From: Paraburkholderia rhizosphaerae
Lineage (GTDB): Bacteria; Pseudomonadota; Gammaproteobacteria; Burkholderiales; Burkholderiaceae
Reading direction: 5' to 3'
Assembly: GCF_004366595.1 (NCBI RefSeq)
Contig: NZ_SORE01000023.1
Coordinates: forward strand, 62,001-126,000
Length of the DNA: 64,000 bases
This document shows, one piece after another, positions 18,044 through 27,703 of the stretch; the first letter of the stretch is position 1; the number at the start of each line of letters is the position of its first letter. Made by a program: the position numbers and the translations under genes. The notes beneath the pieces were generated by a model, which saw only the letters and a list, made by a program, of their open reading frames with translations, had not been told where the DNA came from and made no database searches.

Positions 18044-18167
18044 TGCCTGTGACCGCACCGCATGCGACGCGGTGATGATGCGCTCAGCGACGCCGATCCT
18101 CGCGCGCGGCCGCGGAAAACCGCCGGCTCCGGTTGCGCGCTGGCGTTTGGAGTCCGGGCCGCCAAGC

Positions 18168-18173
18168 TATAAT
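18168..18173 (+). promoter_or_regulatory. Probable -10 box of dapC
   Basis: A perfect TATAAT 79 bases before the dapC start. The -35 region (around TTTGGA) is weak, so the promoter is only probable. Confidence 0.5.
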
Positions 18174-18251
18174 TGCTGGCTTAGCCGCGTCCGCCCGCGG
18201 TTGCATCGCGGCGGCGTCATCGCCCGCTTTCATTCCGACCCGGCCTGTCAC

Positions 18252-19469
18252 GTGAATCCGCTACTCGAGTCGCTGCAACCCTATCCGTTCGAAAAGCTGC
18301 GTCTGCTGTTCAAGGACGTTACGCCGCCCGCCGGTGTCAAGCCGGTCAGCTTCGGCATCGGCGAGCCGAAACACCCGACGCCTGCGCTGGTTCGCGACGC
18401 GGTTATCGCGTCGCTGGGTGGCCTCGCCTCGTACCCGGCCACGCTCGGCGCGCAGCCGCTGCGCGAGGCGATCGCGAACTGGGTCGCGCAGCGGTACCAA
18501 CTGCCGCCGCTGGACCCGGCCACGCAGGTGCTGCCGGTATCGGGCTCGCGCGAAGCGCTGTTCGCACTCGCGCAAACGGTGATCGATCCGCGCCGCAATG
18601 CCGCCGGCGAGCCTGCGATCGTACTCTGTCCGAACCCGTTCTATCAAATCTATGAAGGCGCCGCGTTGCTCGCGGGTGCGCAGCCGTACTTCGCGAACAG
18701 CGACCCGGCACGCAATTTCGCGTGCGACTACTCGGCCGTGCCGGCCGACGTGTGGGCACGCACGCAACTGCTCTACGTCTGCTCGCCAGGCAATCCGACC
18801 GGCGCGGTGCTCACGCTCGACGACTGGCGCGAACTGTTCACGCTGTCGGACCGCTACGGCTTCGTGATCGCGTCCGACGAGTGCTACTCGGAAATCTACT
18901 TCGACGAAGCGAAACCGCCGCTCGGCTGCCTCGAAGCGGCGCACCGGCTGGGCCGCGGTTTCGAACGGCTGGTGCTGCTGTCGAGCCTGTCGAAGCGCTC
19001 GAACGTGCCGGGCATGCGTTCGGGCTTCGTCGCGGGCGATGCCGCAATTCTCAAACAGTTTCTGCTGTACCGCACCTACCACGGCGCCGCGCTGTCGACC
19101 GTCTATCAGACCGCTAGCATCGCCGCGTGGAACGACGAAGCGCACGTGCGCGAAAACCGCGCGAAGTACGCGCGGAAGTTCGCGACGGTCACGCCGATGC
19201 TCGCCAGCGTGCTCGATGTGCGTCTGCCCGACGCCGCGTTCTACCTGTGGGCGAATGTCGCGCGCACGGGACTGTCGGACACCGGCTTCGCCCAGCGTCT
19301 GTACGCCGACTATAATGTGACGGTTCTGCCCGGCTCGTATCTCGCGCGCACCGCGCATGGCATCAACCCCGGCCGCGACTTCGTGCGCATCGCGCTGGTC
19401 GCCGATGTCGACGAATGCACCGAAGGCGCGCAGCGCATCGTCGATTTCTGCCGCGGGCTCCGACGCTGA
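18252..19469 (+). CDS. dapC: Succinyldiaminopimelate transaminase
   Basis: PLP-dependent class I/II aminotransferase that converts N-succinyl-2-amino-6-ketopimelate to succinyl-LL-DAP in lysine and peptidoglycan precursor synthesis. The 405-residue product shows VNPLLESLQPYPFEKLR at the start, CSPGNPTGA, SDECYSEIYF and the PLP lysine in LSSLSKRSNVPGMRSGF. The frame is open upstream, but the family N-terminus selects the GTG at 18252. dapD follows after 113 bases, which supports DapC over other aminotransferases. Confidence 0.92.
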   Translation: MNPLLESLQPYPFEKLRLLFKDVTPPAGVKPVSFGIGEPKHPTPALVRDAVIASLGGLASYPATLGAQPLREAIANWVAQRYQLPPLDPATQVLPVSGSREALFALAQTVIDPRRNAAGEPAIVLCPNPFYQIYEGAALLAGAQPYFANSDPARNFACDYSAVPADVWARTQLLYVCSPGNPTGAVLTLDDWRELFTLSDRYGFVIASDECYSEIYFDEAKPPLGCLEAAHRLGRGFERLVLLSSLSKRSNVPGMRSGFVAGDAAILKQFLLYRTYHGAALSTVYQTASIAAWNDEAHVRENRAKYARKFATVTPMLASVLDVRLPDAAFYLWANVARTGLSDTGFAQRLYADYNVTVLPGSYLARTAHGINPGRDFVRIALVADVDECTEGAQRIVDFCRGLRR

Positions 19470-19582
19470 ACACGGGCGCCGATAGTCGACAAAATCCGAC
19501 GAACCCGACGAAAATCCGAGACCCGGCGCCGACGCATCCTCTTCTGTATTCCACCCTTTTCTATTCAACCGGTCACGAACCT

Positions 19583-20410
19583 ATGTCGCAACAACTTCAG
19601 CAGATCATCGACAACGCGTGGGAAAACCGCGCGAACCTTTCGCCGAAGGCCGCGCCCGCCGAGATCCGCGATGCGGTCGCGCACGCGCTCGAGCAACTCG
19701 ACAAAGGCCAGATGCGCGTCGCCGAAAAGAAGGACGGTGCGTGGGTCGTCAATCAGTGGCTGAAGAAAGCGGTGCTGCTGTCGTTCCGCCTCGAGGACAA
19801 CGCGCCGATGCCGGCTGGCGGCTTCACGCAGTTCTACGACAAGGTGCCGAGCAAGTTCGCGAATTACACCGCTGAAGACTTCGCCGCCGGCGGCTTCCGC
19901 GTCGTGCCGCCGGCTGTCGCGCGCCGCGGCTCGTTTATTGCGAAGAACGTCGTGCTGATGCCGTCGTATGTGAATATCGGCGCGTATGTCGACGAAGGCA
20001 CGATGGTCGACACGTGGGCCACCGTCGGCTCGTGCGCGCAGATCGGCAAGAACGTGCACCTGTCGGGCGGCGTCGGTATCGGCGGTGTGCTCGAGCCGCT
20101 GCAGGCCAACCCGGTCATCATCGAAGACAACTGCTTTATCGGCGCGCGCTCGGAAGTCGTCGAAGGCGTGATCGTCGAGGAAAACTCGGTTATTTCGATG
20201 GGCGTCTATCTCGGACAAAGCACGAAGATCTACGATCGCGAAACCGGCGAAGTCAGCTACGGCCGAATTCCGGCCGGTTCGGTCGTGGTCGCGGGCAACC
20301 TGCCGTCGAAGGACGGCACGCACAGCCTGTACTGCGCGGTGATCGTCAAGAAGGTCGACGCGAAGACCCGCGCGAAGGTCGGCCTGAACGAACTGTTGCG
20401 AGGCGACTGA
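19583..20410 (+). CDS. dapD: Tetrahydrodipicolinate N-succinyltransferase
   Basis: Catalyses succinyl-CoA-dependent acylation of tetrahydrodipicolinate, the step before DapC. The 275 residues match the family length and start (MSQQLQQIIDNAWENRA). The C-terminal half is a left-handed beta helix of hexapeptide repeats (VNIGAYVDEGTMVDTWATVG, then SGGVGIGGVLEPLQA). Its stop overlaps the next ATG as TGATG, so the ArsC-like gene is translationally coupled. Confidence 0.97.
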   Translation: MSQQLQQIIDNAWENRANLSPKAAPAEIRDAVAHALEQLDKGQMRVAEKKDGAWVVNQWLKKAVLLSFRLEDNAPMPAGGFTQFYDKVPSKFANYTAEDFAAGGFRVVPPAVARRGSFIAKNVVLMPSYVNIGAYVDEGTMVDTWATVGSCAQIGKNVHLSGGVGIGGVLEPLQANPVIIEDNCFIGARSEVVEGVIVEENSVISMGVYLGQSTKIYDRETGEVSYGRIPAGSVVVAGNLPSKDGTHSLYCAVIVKKVDAKTRAKVGLNELLRGD

Positions 20411-20787
20411 TGGGATCGCGCAAAGCGGCGGCGAATACGATCGTCGTGTATGGCATTCCGAACTGCGACACCGTGAAGAAAGCCCGCGTGTGGCTCGAAG
20501 AACATGGTGTCGAGTTCGAGTTTCACGACTTCAGGAAAGCGGGCGTATCCGAGCCGCTGGTGCGCGACTGGCTGAAGGATGTGCCGCTCGAATCGCTCGT
20601 CAACCGGCGCGGCACCACATGGCGCGGTCTGTCGGACGACATGAAGGCCGAAGCCGATAGCGAGGCCGGCGCGATCGCGCTGATGATTCACAAGCCTTCG
20701 GTCATCAAACGGCCGGTGGTCGTGGTCAACGGGCGCGTGAAAGCGCTTGGTTTTGCCGAGGATCAATACACGACGCTGTTTGCATAG
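20410..20787 (+). CDS. ArsC/Spx-family thioredoxin-fold protein (YffB-like)
   Basis: A 125-residue protein of the arsenate-reductase-like thioredoxin fold. It has a single active-type cysteine in YGIPNCDTVKKARVW, plus FHDFRKAGV and a C-terminal IKRPVVVVNGR segment typical of YffB. It lacks a second catalytic Cys, so it is more likely a glutathione-dependent oxidoreductase-like protein than a true arsenate reductase. It overlaps the dapD stop and precedes dapE; E. coli yffB also lies next to dapE. The exact function is not established. Confidence 0.85.
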   Translation: MGSRKAAANTIVVYGIPNCDTVKKARVWLEEHGVEFEFHDFRKAGVSEPLVRDWLKDVPLESLVNRRGTTWRGLSDDMKAEADSEAGAIALMIHKPSVIKRPVVVVNGRVKALGFAEDQYTTLFA

Positions 20788-20840
20788 ACTGCGTCGCGGC
20801 AGCACGTCGACGCAGCACGTTTTACTTTACGATAGCCGTT

Positions 20841-20875
20841 GCCGGCCCCGCCGATCTCGTGGGCCGGCATTTTTT
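20841..20875 (+). terminator. Rho-independent terminator after the ArsC-like gene
   Basis: GCCGGCCC (20841-20848) pairs perfectly with GGGCCGGC (20861-20868), followed by ATTTTTT. It separates dapD-yffB from dapE, which must therefore have its own promoter or rely on read-through. Confidence 0.9.
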
Positions 20876-20907
20876 CATTCGAAGTGACCAACCGCAGTTT
20901 CGACATC

Positions 20908-22047
20908 ATGTCCGGCACCCTTGCCCTTACCGAAGCGCTGATCGCACGCGCATCCGTTACACCCGACGACCAGCATTGCCAGCGTCTGATCACCGAGCGC
21001 CTGGCTGCGGTCGGCTTCGCGTGCGAAACGATCGAATCGAATGGCGTGACGAATTTGTGGGCAGTACGGCAAGGCACCGCCGGCACCGACGGCAAGCTTT
21101 TGGTGTTCGCCGGCCACACCGACGTCGTGCCGACCGGTCCGGCCGAGCAATGGTCATCGCCGCCGTTCGAACCGACCCATCGTGACGGCAAGCTGTACGG
21201 CCGCGGCGCGGCGGATATGAAGACCTCGCTAGCGGGCTTTGTCGTCGCGAGCGAAGAGTTTGTCGCCGCTCACCCGCGGCATCGCGGCTCGATCGGCTTT
21301 CTGATCACGAGCGACGAGGAAGGCGTCGCCACCGACGGTACCGTCAAGGTGGTCGAAGCGCTCGCCGCGCGCGGCACGCGCCTCGACTTCTGCGTGGTCG
21401 GCGAGCCGACGTCGAATGCAAAGTTCGGCGACATGGTGAAAAACGGCCGGCGCGGTTCGATGTCCGGCAAATTGATCGTCAAGGGCGTGCAGGGGCATAT
21501 CGCGTATCCGCACCTTGCGAAGAACCCGGTCCATCTGCTGGCGCCGGCCCTGACGGAACTGGTCGCCGAGCATTGGGACGAAGGCAACGAGTATTTCCCG
21601 CCGACCACCTGGCAGGTCTCGAACCTGCACAGCGGCACCGGTGCGACCAATGTGATTCCGGGCCACGCGGAGCTGATGTTCAACTTCCGTTTTTCGACCG
21701 CGAGCACGGTCGAGGGGCTGCAAAGCCGCGTGCACGCAATTCTCGACAGGCACGGGCTCGACTACGATCTCACGTGGTCGGTCAGCGGACTGCCGTTCCT
21801 CACGCCGCGCGGCGCGCTGTCCGACGCGCTTTGCGACGCGATTCGCGCCGAAACCGGTCTCACACCCGAACTGTCGACGACCGGCGGGACGTCGGACGGC
21901 CGCTTTATCGCACGGATCTGCAAACAGGTGATCGAATTCGGCCCGCCGAACGCGAGCATCCACAAGATCGACGAGCACATCGACATTGCCTGCATCGAGC
22001 CGCTTAAGAACGTGTACCGGCGCGTGCTCGAACAACTGATCGCCTGA
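20908..22047 (+). CDS. dapE: Succinyl-diaminopimelate desuccinylase
   Basis: Zinc metallohydrolase of the M20 family that releases LL-diaminopimelate. The 379-residue protein has the metal motifs FAGHTDVVPTG and GRGAADMKTSLAG, the catalytic/metal acid cluster TSDEEG, and SGTGATNVIPGHAEL in the lid domain. The start at MSGTLALTEAL is chosen because the upstream in-frame ATG lies inside the terminator of the previous gene. prmB follows 17 bases later. Confidence 0.97.
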   Translation: MSGTLALTEALIARASVTPDDQHCQRLITERLAAVGFACETIESNGVTNLWAVRQGTAGTDGKLLVFAGHTDVVPTGPAEQWSSPPFEPTHRDGKLYGRGAADMKTSLAGFVVASEEFVAAHPRHRGSIGFLITSDEEGVATDGTVKVVEALAARGTRLDFCVVGEPTSNAKFGDMVKNGRRGSMSGKLIVKGVQGHIAYPHLAKNPVHLLAPALTELVAEHWDEGNEYFPPTTWQVSNLHSGTGATNVIPGHAELMFNFRFSTASTVEGLQSRVHAILDRHGLDYDLTWSVSGLPFLTPRGALSDALCDAIRAETGLTPELSTTGGTSDGRFIARICKQVIEFGPPNASIHKIDEHIDIACIEPLKNVYRRVLEQLIA

Positions 22048-22064
22048 CCCGAGGAACCGTTGCG

Positions 22065-22970
22065 ATGACCTCTCCGTCCTATCCGGCTTCTCACCCGTTC
22101 TCGACCGTGCGCGACGTACTGCGCCATGCGGTGTCGCGCTTCAATCAGGCCCAGCTGTCGTTCGGCCACGGCACCGCGAATGCGTATGACGAAGCGGCCT
22201 ATCTGGTGCTGCATACGCTGCATCTGCCGCTCGATCTGCTCGATCCGTTTCTCGATGCGCGTCTGACGGCCGAGGAAATCGATGCGGTGCTGACGGTCAT
22301 CGAGCGGCGCGCGACCGAACGCGTGCCGGCCGCGTATATCACGCAGGAAGCGTGGATGCATGGCTACCGGTTTCGGGTCGACGAGCGTGTGATCGTGCCG
22401 CGCTCGTTTATCGGCGAACTGCTGCAGGACGGATTGCAGCCGTACGTCGAAGATCCTGAAGAGGTTTCCGCGGTGCTCGAACTCTGTACCGGCTCCGGGT
22501 GCCTCGCGATTCTCGCCGCGCACGCGTTTCCGAATGCGGACATCGACGCGGTCGATCTGTCGCCGGGCGCGCTCGAAGTGGCGACGCTCAATGTGACCGA
22601 CTACGAACTCGACGAACGCATCGCGCTGTTCGAGGGCGATCTGTTTACGCCGCTGCCCGAGCGGCGCTACGACGTGATCATCGCGAATCCGCCGTATGTG
22701 AATGCGACGTCGATGCAAACGCTGCCTGCCGAGTATCGGCACGAGCCCGACATGGCGCTCGCGGGCGGTGCGGACGGGATGGATGTTGTGCGGCGCATTG
22801 TCAGCAACGCGCGCAACTGGCTGACCGACGAAGGCGTGCTCGTGGTCGAGATCGGCAACGAGCGCGCGAACGTCGAAGCGGTGTTTGGCGGGCTCAATCT
22901 CGTCTGGCTGTCGACCAGCGCGGGGGACGACAATGTGTTCCTGCTGCAGCAGTGCGACTTGCCCGGCTGA
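22065..22970 (+). CDS. prmB: Ribosomal protein L3 N5-glutamine methyltransferase
   Basis: SAM-dependent methyltransferase that modifies a glutamine of ribosomal protein L3. The 301-residue protein has the Rossmann motif LELCTGSGCLAILAA and the catalytic NPPYV motif (IIANPPYVNATSM) of glutamine methyltransferases. PrmB is preferred over PrmC because of length and the segment YITQEAWMHGYRFRVDERVI. It probably shares a transcript with dapE. Confidence 0.93.
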   Translation: MTSPSYPASHPFSTVRDVLRHAVSRFNQAQLSFGHGTANAYDEAAYLVLHTLHLPLDLLDPFLDARLTAEEIDAVLTVIERRATERVPAAYITQEAWMHGYRFRVDERVIVPRSFIGELLQDGLQPYVEDPEEVSAVLELCTGSGCLAILAAHAFPNADIDAVDLSPGALEVATLNVTDYELDERIALFEGDLFTPLPERRYDVIIANPPYVNATSMQTLPAEYRHEPDMALAGGADGMDVVRRIVSNARNWLTDEGVLVVEIGNERANVEAVFGGLNLVWLSTSAGDDNVFLLQQCDLPG

Positions 22971-23105
22971 GCGTTGCAGGTCAGTCTGCTTGCGCGCGCG
23001 ATTGAGAAGCGGATTTGAGAATTCGAATGCGACACCGCGCACGCGAAGGGTGTTGTCGTGCAGTAAGATCAAGCTGGTTTGAGCGAAACGATCCTTTGCA
23101 CGCTT

Positions 23106-24848
23106 ATGCGATTCGATCTGCTTCACATCGGCACGCTGGTGTTCTTCTGTCACCTGCTCGGTGTCATTGCCGCATGCCATGCGATCCTGCATACCCGTAC
23201 GTCGCAAGGCGCGATCGCATGGGCGGTATCGCTGGTCGCGATGCCCTATCTGACGCTGATTCCGTATCTGTTTCTCGGGCGCAGCAAGTTCGCCGGCTAC
23301 GTCGACGCGCGCCGCTTCGGCAACGAACTGCTGCGCACGCGCGCACATCCGCCCGAGTGGCAAACCCATCCATCGTCGCAGGGACGCCCGACGCAAGCGC
23401 TCGGTGAGCATCTGGTGCGCTCGCTCACGCATCTGTCCGGCATGCCGTTCGTGTCGGGTAACTCGGTGCGCACACTCGTCAACGGCGAGGCGACGTTCTC
23501 GGCCATTCTCGAAGCAATCGAAAGCGCGCGCAGTTATGTGATCGTGCAGTTCTTTATCGTGCGCGCGGATGCGCTCGGTGAACTGATCAAGGACGCGCTG
23601 ATCGCGAAAGTCGCGCAAGGCGTACGCGCATACGTGCTGTACGACAGCATCGGCAGCTTCGATCTGCCGCATCGCTATGTCGCCGCGATGCGCGCGGGCG
23701 GCGTCGAGATGCATCCGTTCGCGACCAACCGGCGTTTCGTCAACCGCTTCCAGCTCAACTTCCGCAATCACCGCAAGATTGTCGTCGTCGATGGCGAGCG
23801 TGCGTTTGTCGGCGGTCATAACATCGGCGTCGAATATCTGGGTGGCAAGCCGCCGCTATCGCCCTGGCGCGACACGCATATCGAGGTGCGCGGGCCGGCG
23901 GTCGCGAGCATCCAGTTTGTGTTCACCGAGGACTGGTATTGGGCGACGCAGCAGTTGCCGCCACTCGAAGTGCCGCCGCGCGCGCGCACGACCGCCACAG
24001 CCATGGCTGAGGAACCTGTCCGGACAGCAGCAGTAGCGGCTTCGGTGCGCGTTGCGCTCGCCGCATCGGGGGCGGCGCAGACGGACGAGCCCGCGGCCGA
24101 AATCGACGTGATGCCGGGTGAAAATCAGGCTGCCATTTCAGCTACGACTCCGGCCGCGATTGCGGCTGCAACGCCGGCCGCGACACCGCTCGACAAGCGC
24201 GCCGCGGCGCCCTCTCCATCGGGAGCCGCGCCGGTATCGACACCGGCACCCGGCGCAACGACGCAAGCCCGCCCTTCCCCGGCGGACGATAACGCCGGCG
24301 ACATGCACTGTCTCGTCTTGCCATCCGGCCCTGCCGACAAGCAGGAAACCTGTTCGCTGTTCTTCGTCGAAGCGATCAGCGCCGCACGCAAGCGCATCTG
24401 GATCACGACGCCGTACCTCGTGCCCGATGAGGCGGTGTTTTCCGCGTTGCGGCTTGCGGCGATGCGCGGCGTGGACGTGCGCATCCTGATTCCGAGCCGG
24501 CGCGATCATATCGTCGTGTTCGAAGCGTCGCGGCTCTATGCGTATGACTCGGTGCGCGCGGGCGTGCGGGTATTCCGCTACCGACCCGGCTTCCTGCACC
24601 AGAAGGTGGTGTTGATCGACGACGTGGCGGCTGCGGTCGGCAGCGCAAATCTCGATAACCGGTCGTTCCGGCTGAACTTCGAAATCATGGTGCTGACAAT
24701 CGACAGCGGCTTCGCCGCCGAAGTCGAAGCGATGCTACTGCGCGATTTCGCCGAATCGTTTGAAATCGACCGCAGCGAATATCGAAAGTCGCCCTCCTGG
24801 CGGCGCATGGCGATGCACGTGGCGCGATTGTTTGCGCCGATCCTGTAA
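23106..24848 (+). CDS. Cardiolipin synthase (phospholipase D family) with a large internal insert
   Basis: Condenses phospholipids into cardiolipin at the inner membrane. N-terminal hydrophobic segments (residues ~5-55) precede two HKD catalytic motifs: HRKIVVVDGERAFVGGHN and HQKVVLIDDVAAAVGSANLD. Between the two PLD domains lies an Ala/Thr/Pro-rich stretch of about 110 residues (~295-405) absent from typical ClsA/ClsB, bringing the protein to 580 residues against a usual ~480. An in-frame TTG lies 27 bases upstream; the ATG starting MRFDLLHIG is preferred. Confidence 0.87.
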   Translation: MRFDLLHIGTLVFFCHLLGVIAACHAILHTRTSQGAIAWAVSLVAMPYLTLIPYLFLGRSKFAGYVDARRFGNELLRTRAHPPEWQTHPSSQGRPTQALGEHLVRSLTHLSGMPFVSGNSVRTLVNGEATFSAILEAIESARSYVIVQFFIVRADALGELIKDALIAKVAQGVRAYVLYDSIGSFDLPHRYVAAMRAGGVEMHPFATNRRFVNRFQLNFRNHRKIVVVDGERAFVGGHNIGVEYLGGKPPLSPWRDTHIEVRGPAVASIQFVFTEDWYWATQQLPPLEVPPRARTTATAMAEEPVRTAAVAASVRVALAASGAAQTDEPAAEIDVMPGENQAAISATTPAAIAAATPAATPLDKRAAAPSPSGAAPVSTPAPGATTQARPSPADDNAGDMHCLVLPSGPADKQETCSLFFVEAISAARKRIWITTPYLVPDEAVFSALRLAAMRGVDVRILIPSRRDHIVVFEASRLYAYDSVRAGVRVFRYRPGFLHQKVVLIDDVAAAVGSANLDNRSFRLNFEIMVLTIDSGFAAEVEAMLLRDFAESFEIDRSEYRKSPSWRRMAMHVARLFAPIL

Positions 24849-25022
24849 GGCCAGCGCCGGTTCGCGCCGGTGCCCCGGCATTGCGCGACGTGGCGCGGCG
24901 TGGCGCGGCGTGGCGTGACGCACCGCTTCACGCAAGTGGCGCAGTAGCGCGCGCCGGTACGGCGACGCGGCCGGCTCCAGCCCATGCAGTCACGCGACGA
25001 TTCCCCGCCCTGGCAACATGTG

Positions 25023-25517
25023 CTACAGCAACCGCTCAATATCGTCGACGATCGCTTCGGGCTTCGTGCGCGGCCCATACCGCTTCACGACGTTGCCGTC
25101 GCGGTCGACCAGGAACTTCGTAAAGTTCCACTTGATTCTCGCGAAACCGAGCAGCCCCGGCGCGACCTGCGTCAAATACTTGTACAGCGGATGCGCAGCC
25201 GACCCATTTACGTCGATTTTCTCGAACATCTGGAACGTCACACCGAAATTGCGTTCGCAGAAGCTGCCGATTTGCTGCGCGTCGCCGGGTTCCTGCTTGC
25301 CGAACTGGTTGCACGGAAAGCCGAGCACCTCGAGCCCGCGCGCCGCGTATTGCCGATGGAGCTGTTGCAAGCCCGCGTACTGCGGGGTGAACCCGCACTC
25401 GCTCGCGGTGTTGACGATCAATAGCGGCCTGCCGCGATAGCGCTCGAAGCCGATCGACTCGCCATTGAGCGCGCGCGCTGAGAAAGAGTAGATCGATGTG
25501 TTTGCCGGTTTTGCCAT
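25023..25517 (-). CDS. Glutathione/thioredoxin peroxidase
   Basis: Thiol peroxidase that reduces hydroperoxides. The 164-residue protein has the active-site motif NTASECGFT with peroxidatic C41, the second motif GFPCNQFGKQEPG and the KWNFTKFLVD segment carrying the conserved Trp. The active residue is a normal Cys codon, not selenocysteine. It is a single gene, divergent from the ABC-F gene, with no visible partners. Confidence 0.94.
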   Translation of the reverse strand: MAKPANTSIYSFSARALNGESIGFERYRGRPLLIVNTASECGFTPQYAGLQQLHRQYAARGLEVLGFPCNQFGKQEPGDAQQIGSFCERNFGVTFQMFEKIDVNGSAAHPLYKYLTQVAPGLLGFARIKWNFTKFLVDRDGNVVKRYGPRTKPEAIVDDIERLL

Positions 25518-25642
25518 ATGCGCTCCCGATGAAAGTTGTCAGTTTACGTACGCGGGGCTTTCGTACAAGTCGGCCAAACGGACGATGCCTGTCGACGGGC
25601 GGCACAGTCTAAAATAGCGTTTTTCTCCAGCCCGGCCCTGTT

Positions 25643-27607
25643 GTGATCCGCTTCAATCAATTCAGTCTTGCGCGCGGCACGAAACCGCTTTTCGAACAGA
25701 CGTCGTTCACGCTGAACCCCGGCGAAAAAGCCGGGCTCGTCGGCGCGAACGGCGCGGGCAAGTCGACGCTCTTTTCCGTGTTGCGCGGCGAACTACACGC
25801 GGACGCGGGCGACTTCTCGTTGCCGCCGTCCTGGCAGATCGCGCATGTCGCGCAGGAAACACCCGCGGTCGAAAAAAGCGCGCTCGACTATACGCTCGAT
25901 GGCGACGCCGCACTGCGCGCGATCGAAGCGCGTATCGCCACCGCGTCAGCCGCGCATGACGGCACAGCCGAAGCCGAAGCGCATGCGGCATTCGCGGACG
26001 CGGACGGCTACACCGCACCCGCGCGCGCCGAAGCGTTGCTGCTCGGCCTTGGCTTCACGCTCGATCAAACGCGGATGAGCGTCGGCAGTTTCTCAGGCGG
26101 CTGGCGGATGCGGCTGAATCTCGCGCAAGCGCTGATGTGCCGCTCCGACCTGCTCCTGCTCGACGAACCGACCAACCACCTCGACCTCGATGCGATCGTC
26201 TGGCTCGAAGACTGGCTGCACCGCTATCCGGGCACGCTGATCGTCATCTCGCACGACCGCGAGTTCCTCGATTCGGTGTGCAATGTTACGCTGCATCTGG
26301 AGAACCAGCAGGTCAAGCGCTACGGCGGCAACTACTCGCAGTTCGAAATCCTGCGCGCCCAGCAGCTCGCGCTGCAGCAAAGCGCTTACGAGAAGCAGCA
26401 GAAAACCGTCCAGCATCTGCAAAGCTTTATCGACCGCTTCAAGGCCAAGGCCACCAAGGCACGTCAGGCGCAAAGCCGGATGAAAGCGCTCGAGAAGATG
26501 GAGCTGATCGCGCCTGCGCACGCCGCGTCGCCGTTCACCTTCGAGTTCCGCGCGCCGGATGCCGCGCCCAATCCAATGCTGGTAATGGACGACGTACGGT
26601 GCGGCTATCGTGCCGACGACGGCGGCGAAATTCCGATCGTCGAACAGGTGACGCTGTCGATCCAGAACGGCCAACGCATCGGGCTGCTCGGCGCGAACGG
26701 CCAGGGCAAGTCGACGCTGATCAAGACGCTGGCCGGCACGCTCGACGCATTGGGCGGCCATCTGCATCAAGGCAAGGGGCTGCGTATCGGCTATTTCGCA
26801 CAGCATCAGCTCGAAACGCTGCGCATTGACGACTCCCCATTACAGCATCTCGCGCGCCTCGCGCCCGATACACGCGAGCAGGAGTTGCGCGATTTTCTCG
26901 GCGGCTTCAACTTCTCCGGCGATATGGCGACGGCCGCGATCGCGCCTTTTTCAGGCGGCGAAAAAGCGCGCCTCGCGCTTGCGCTGATCATCTGGCAAAA
27001 GCCCAATCTGCTGCTGCTGGACGAACCGACTAACCACCTCGATCTCGAAACGCGTCATGCGTTGACGATGGCGCTCGCGCAATTCGAAGGCACGCTGATC
27101 CTCGTGTCGCACGATCGGCATCTGTTGCGCGCGACGACGGATCAGTTCATGCTCGTCGCCAAGCACCGGCTGCAGCCATTCGACGGCGACCTCGACGACT
27201 ACCGCGACTGGTTGCTGCAGCATGCGGCCGACCAGCGTGCGGCGTTAAAGGCGGCCGAAGCGGCGCAGAACGGCATGAGCGGCGCGAGCGTCAACGGCAA
27301 CGCAAATGGCGACACCGCGTTGAACCGCAAGGAACAGCGCCGCCAGGACGCGGAAACGCGCCAGAAGCTCGCGCATCTGAAAAGGCCGTTGCAAACGCGC
27401 ATTACGAAGATCGAAAAGGACATGGACGCGTTGAACGCCGAGAAGGCCGCGCTCGATGCGTTCGTCGCGGACCCGGCCAGTTACGGCGCCGAGCTGAAGA
27501 CGAAGCTGACCGACGCGCTGCGCCGTCAAGGCGAAGTCGCCACGCGGCTCGAAACGCTCGAAGCGCAATGGCTCGAAGCCCACGAGGAACTCGAACAGAT
27601 CGGTTGA
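25643..27607 (+). CDS. ABC-F family ATPase, YheS-like
   Basis: A soluble protein with two ABC ATPase domains and no membrane segment; ABC-F proteins act on the ribosome. The 654 residues show Walker A GANGAGKST and GANGQGKST, signatures FSGGWRMRLNLAQAL and FSGGEKARLALAL, and Walker B LLLLDEPTNHLDL twice. An interdomain linker (HLQSFIDRFKAKATKARQAQ) and a charged C-terminal coiled coil (residues ~550-650) are present. Linker and tail fit the YheS subgroup. The start is GTG. The role in this organism is not known. Confidence 0.92.
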   Translation: MIRFNQFSLARGTKPLFEQTSFTLNPGEKAGLVGANGAGKSTLFSVLRGELHADAGDFSLPPSWQIAHVAQETPAVEKSALDYTLDGDAALRAIEARIATASAAHDGTAEAEAHAAFADADGYTAPARAEALLLGLGFTLDQTRMSVGSFSGGWRMRLNLAQALMCRSDLLLLDEPTNHLDLDAIVWLEDWLHRYPGTLIVISHDREFLDSVCNVTLHLENQQVKRYGGNYSQFEILRAQQLALQQSAYEKQQKTVQHLQSFIDRFKAKATKARQAQSRMKALEKMELIAPAHAASPFTFEFRAPDAAPNPMLVMDDVRCGYRADDGGEIPIVEQVTLSIQNGQRIGLLGANGQGKSTLIKTLAGTLDALGGHLHQGKGLRIGYFAQHQLETLRIDDSPLQHLARLAPDTREQELRDFLGGFNFSGDMATAAIAPFSGGEKARLALALIIWQKPNLLLLDEPTNHLDLETRHALTMALAQFEGTLILVSHDRHLLRATTDQFMLVAKHRLQPFDGDLDDYRDWLLQHAADQRAALKAAEAAQNGMSGASVNGNANGDTALNRKEQRRQDAETRQKLAHLKRPLQTRITKIEKDMDALNAEKAALDAFVADPASYGAELKTKLTDALRRQGEVATRLETLEAQWLEAHEELEQIG

Positions 27608-27703
27608 TGAATTGGCTGATGGATCGTCCGACGGACCGGCCAACTGAGCAGCCCACGGCGCACGCGCGTATGCGCGGACACCGCCAACGACAGGAGGGTG
27701 ACA

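Noticed and set aside
20410..20787. Calling the ArsC-like gene an arsenate reductase
   Set aside because: No ars genes are nearby, only one Cys is visible, and its dapD-dapE location fits the YffB group.
21762..23819. 685-codon frame antisense to dapE, prmB and the cardiolipin synthase start
   Set aside because: It crosses three real genes on the other strand and encodes no recognisable domain.
24880..24930. Direct repeats of GGCGCGGCGT after the cardiolipin synthase gene
   Set aside because: Short, GC-rich and degenerate; no function or mobile element is suggested.
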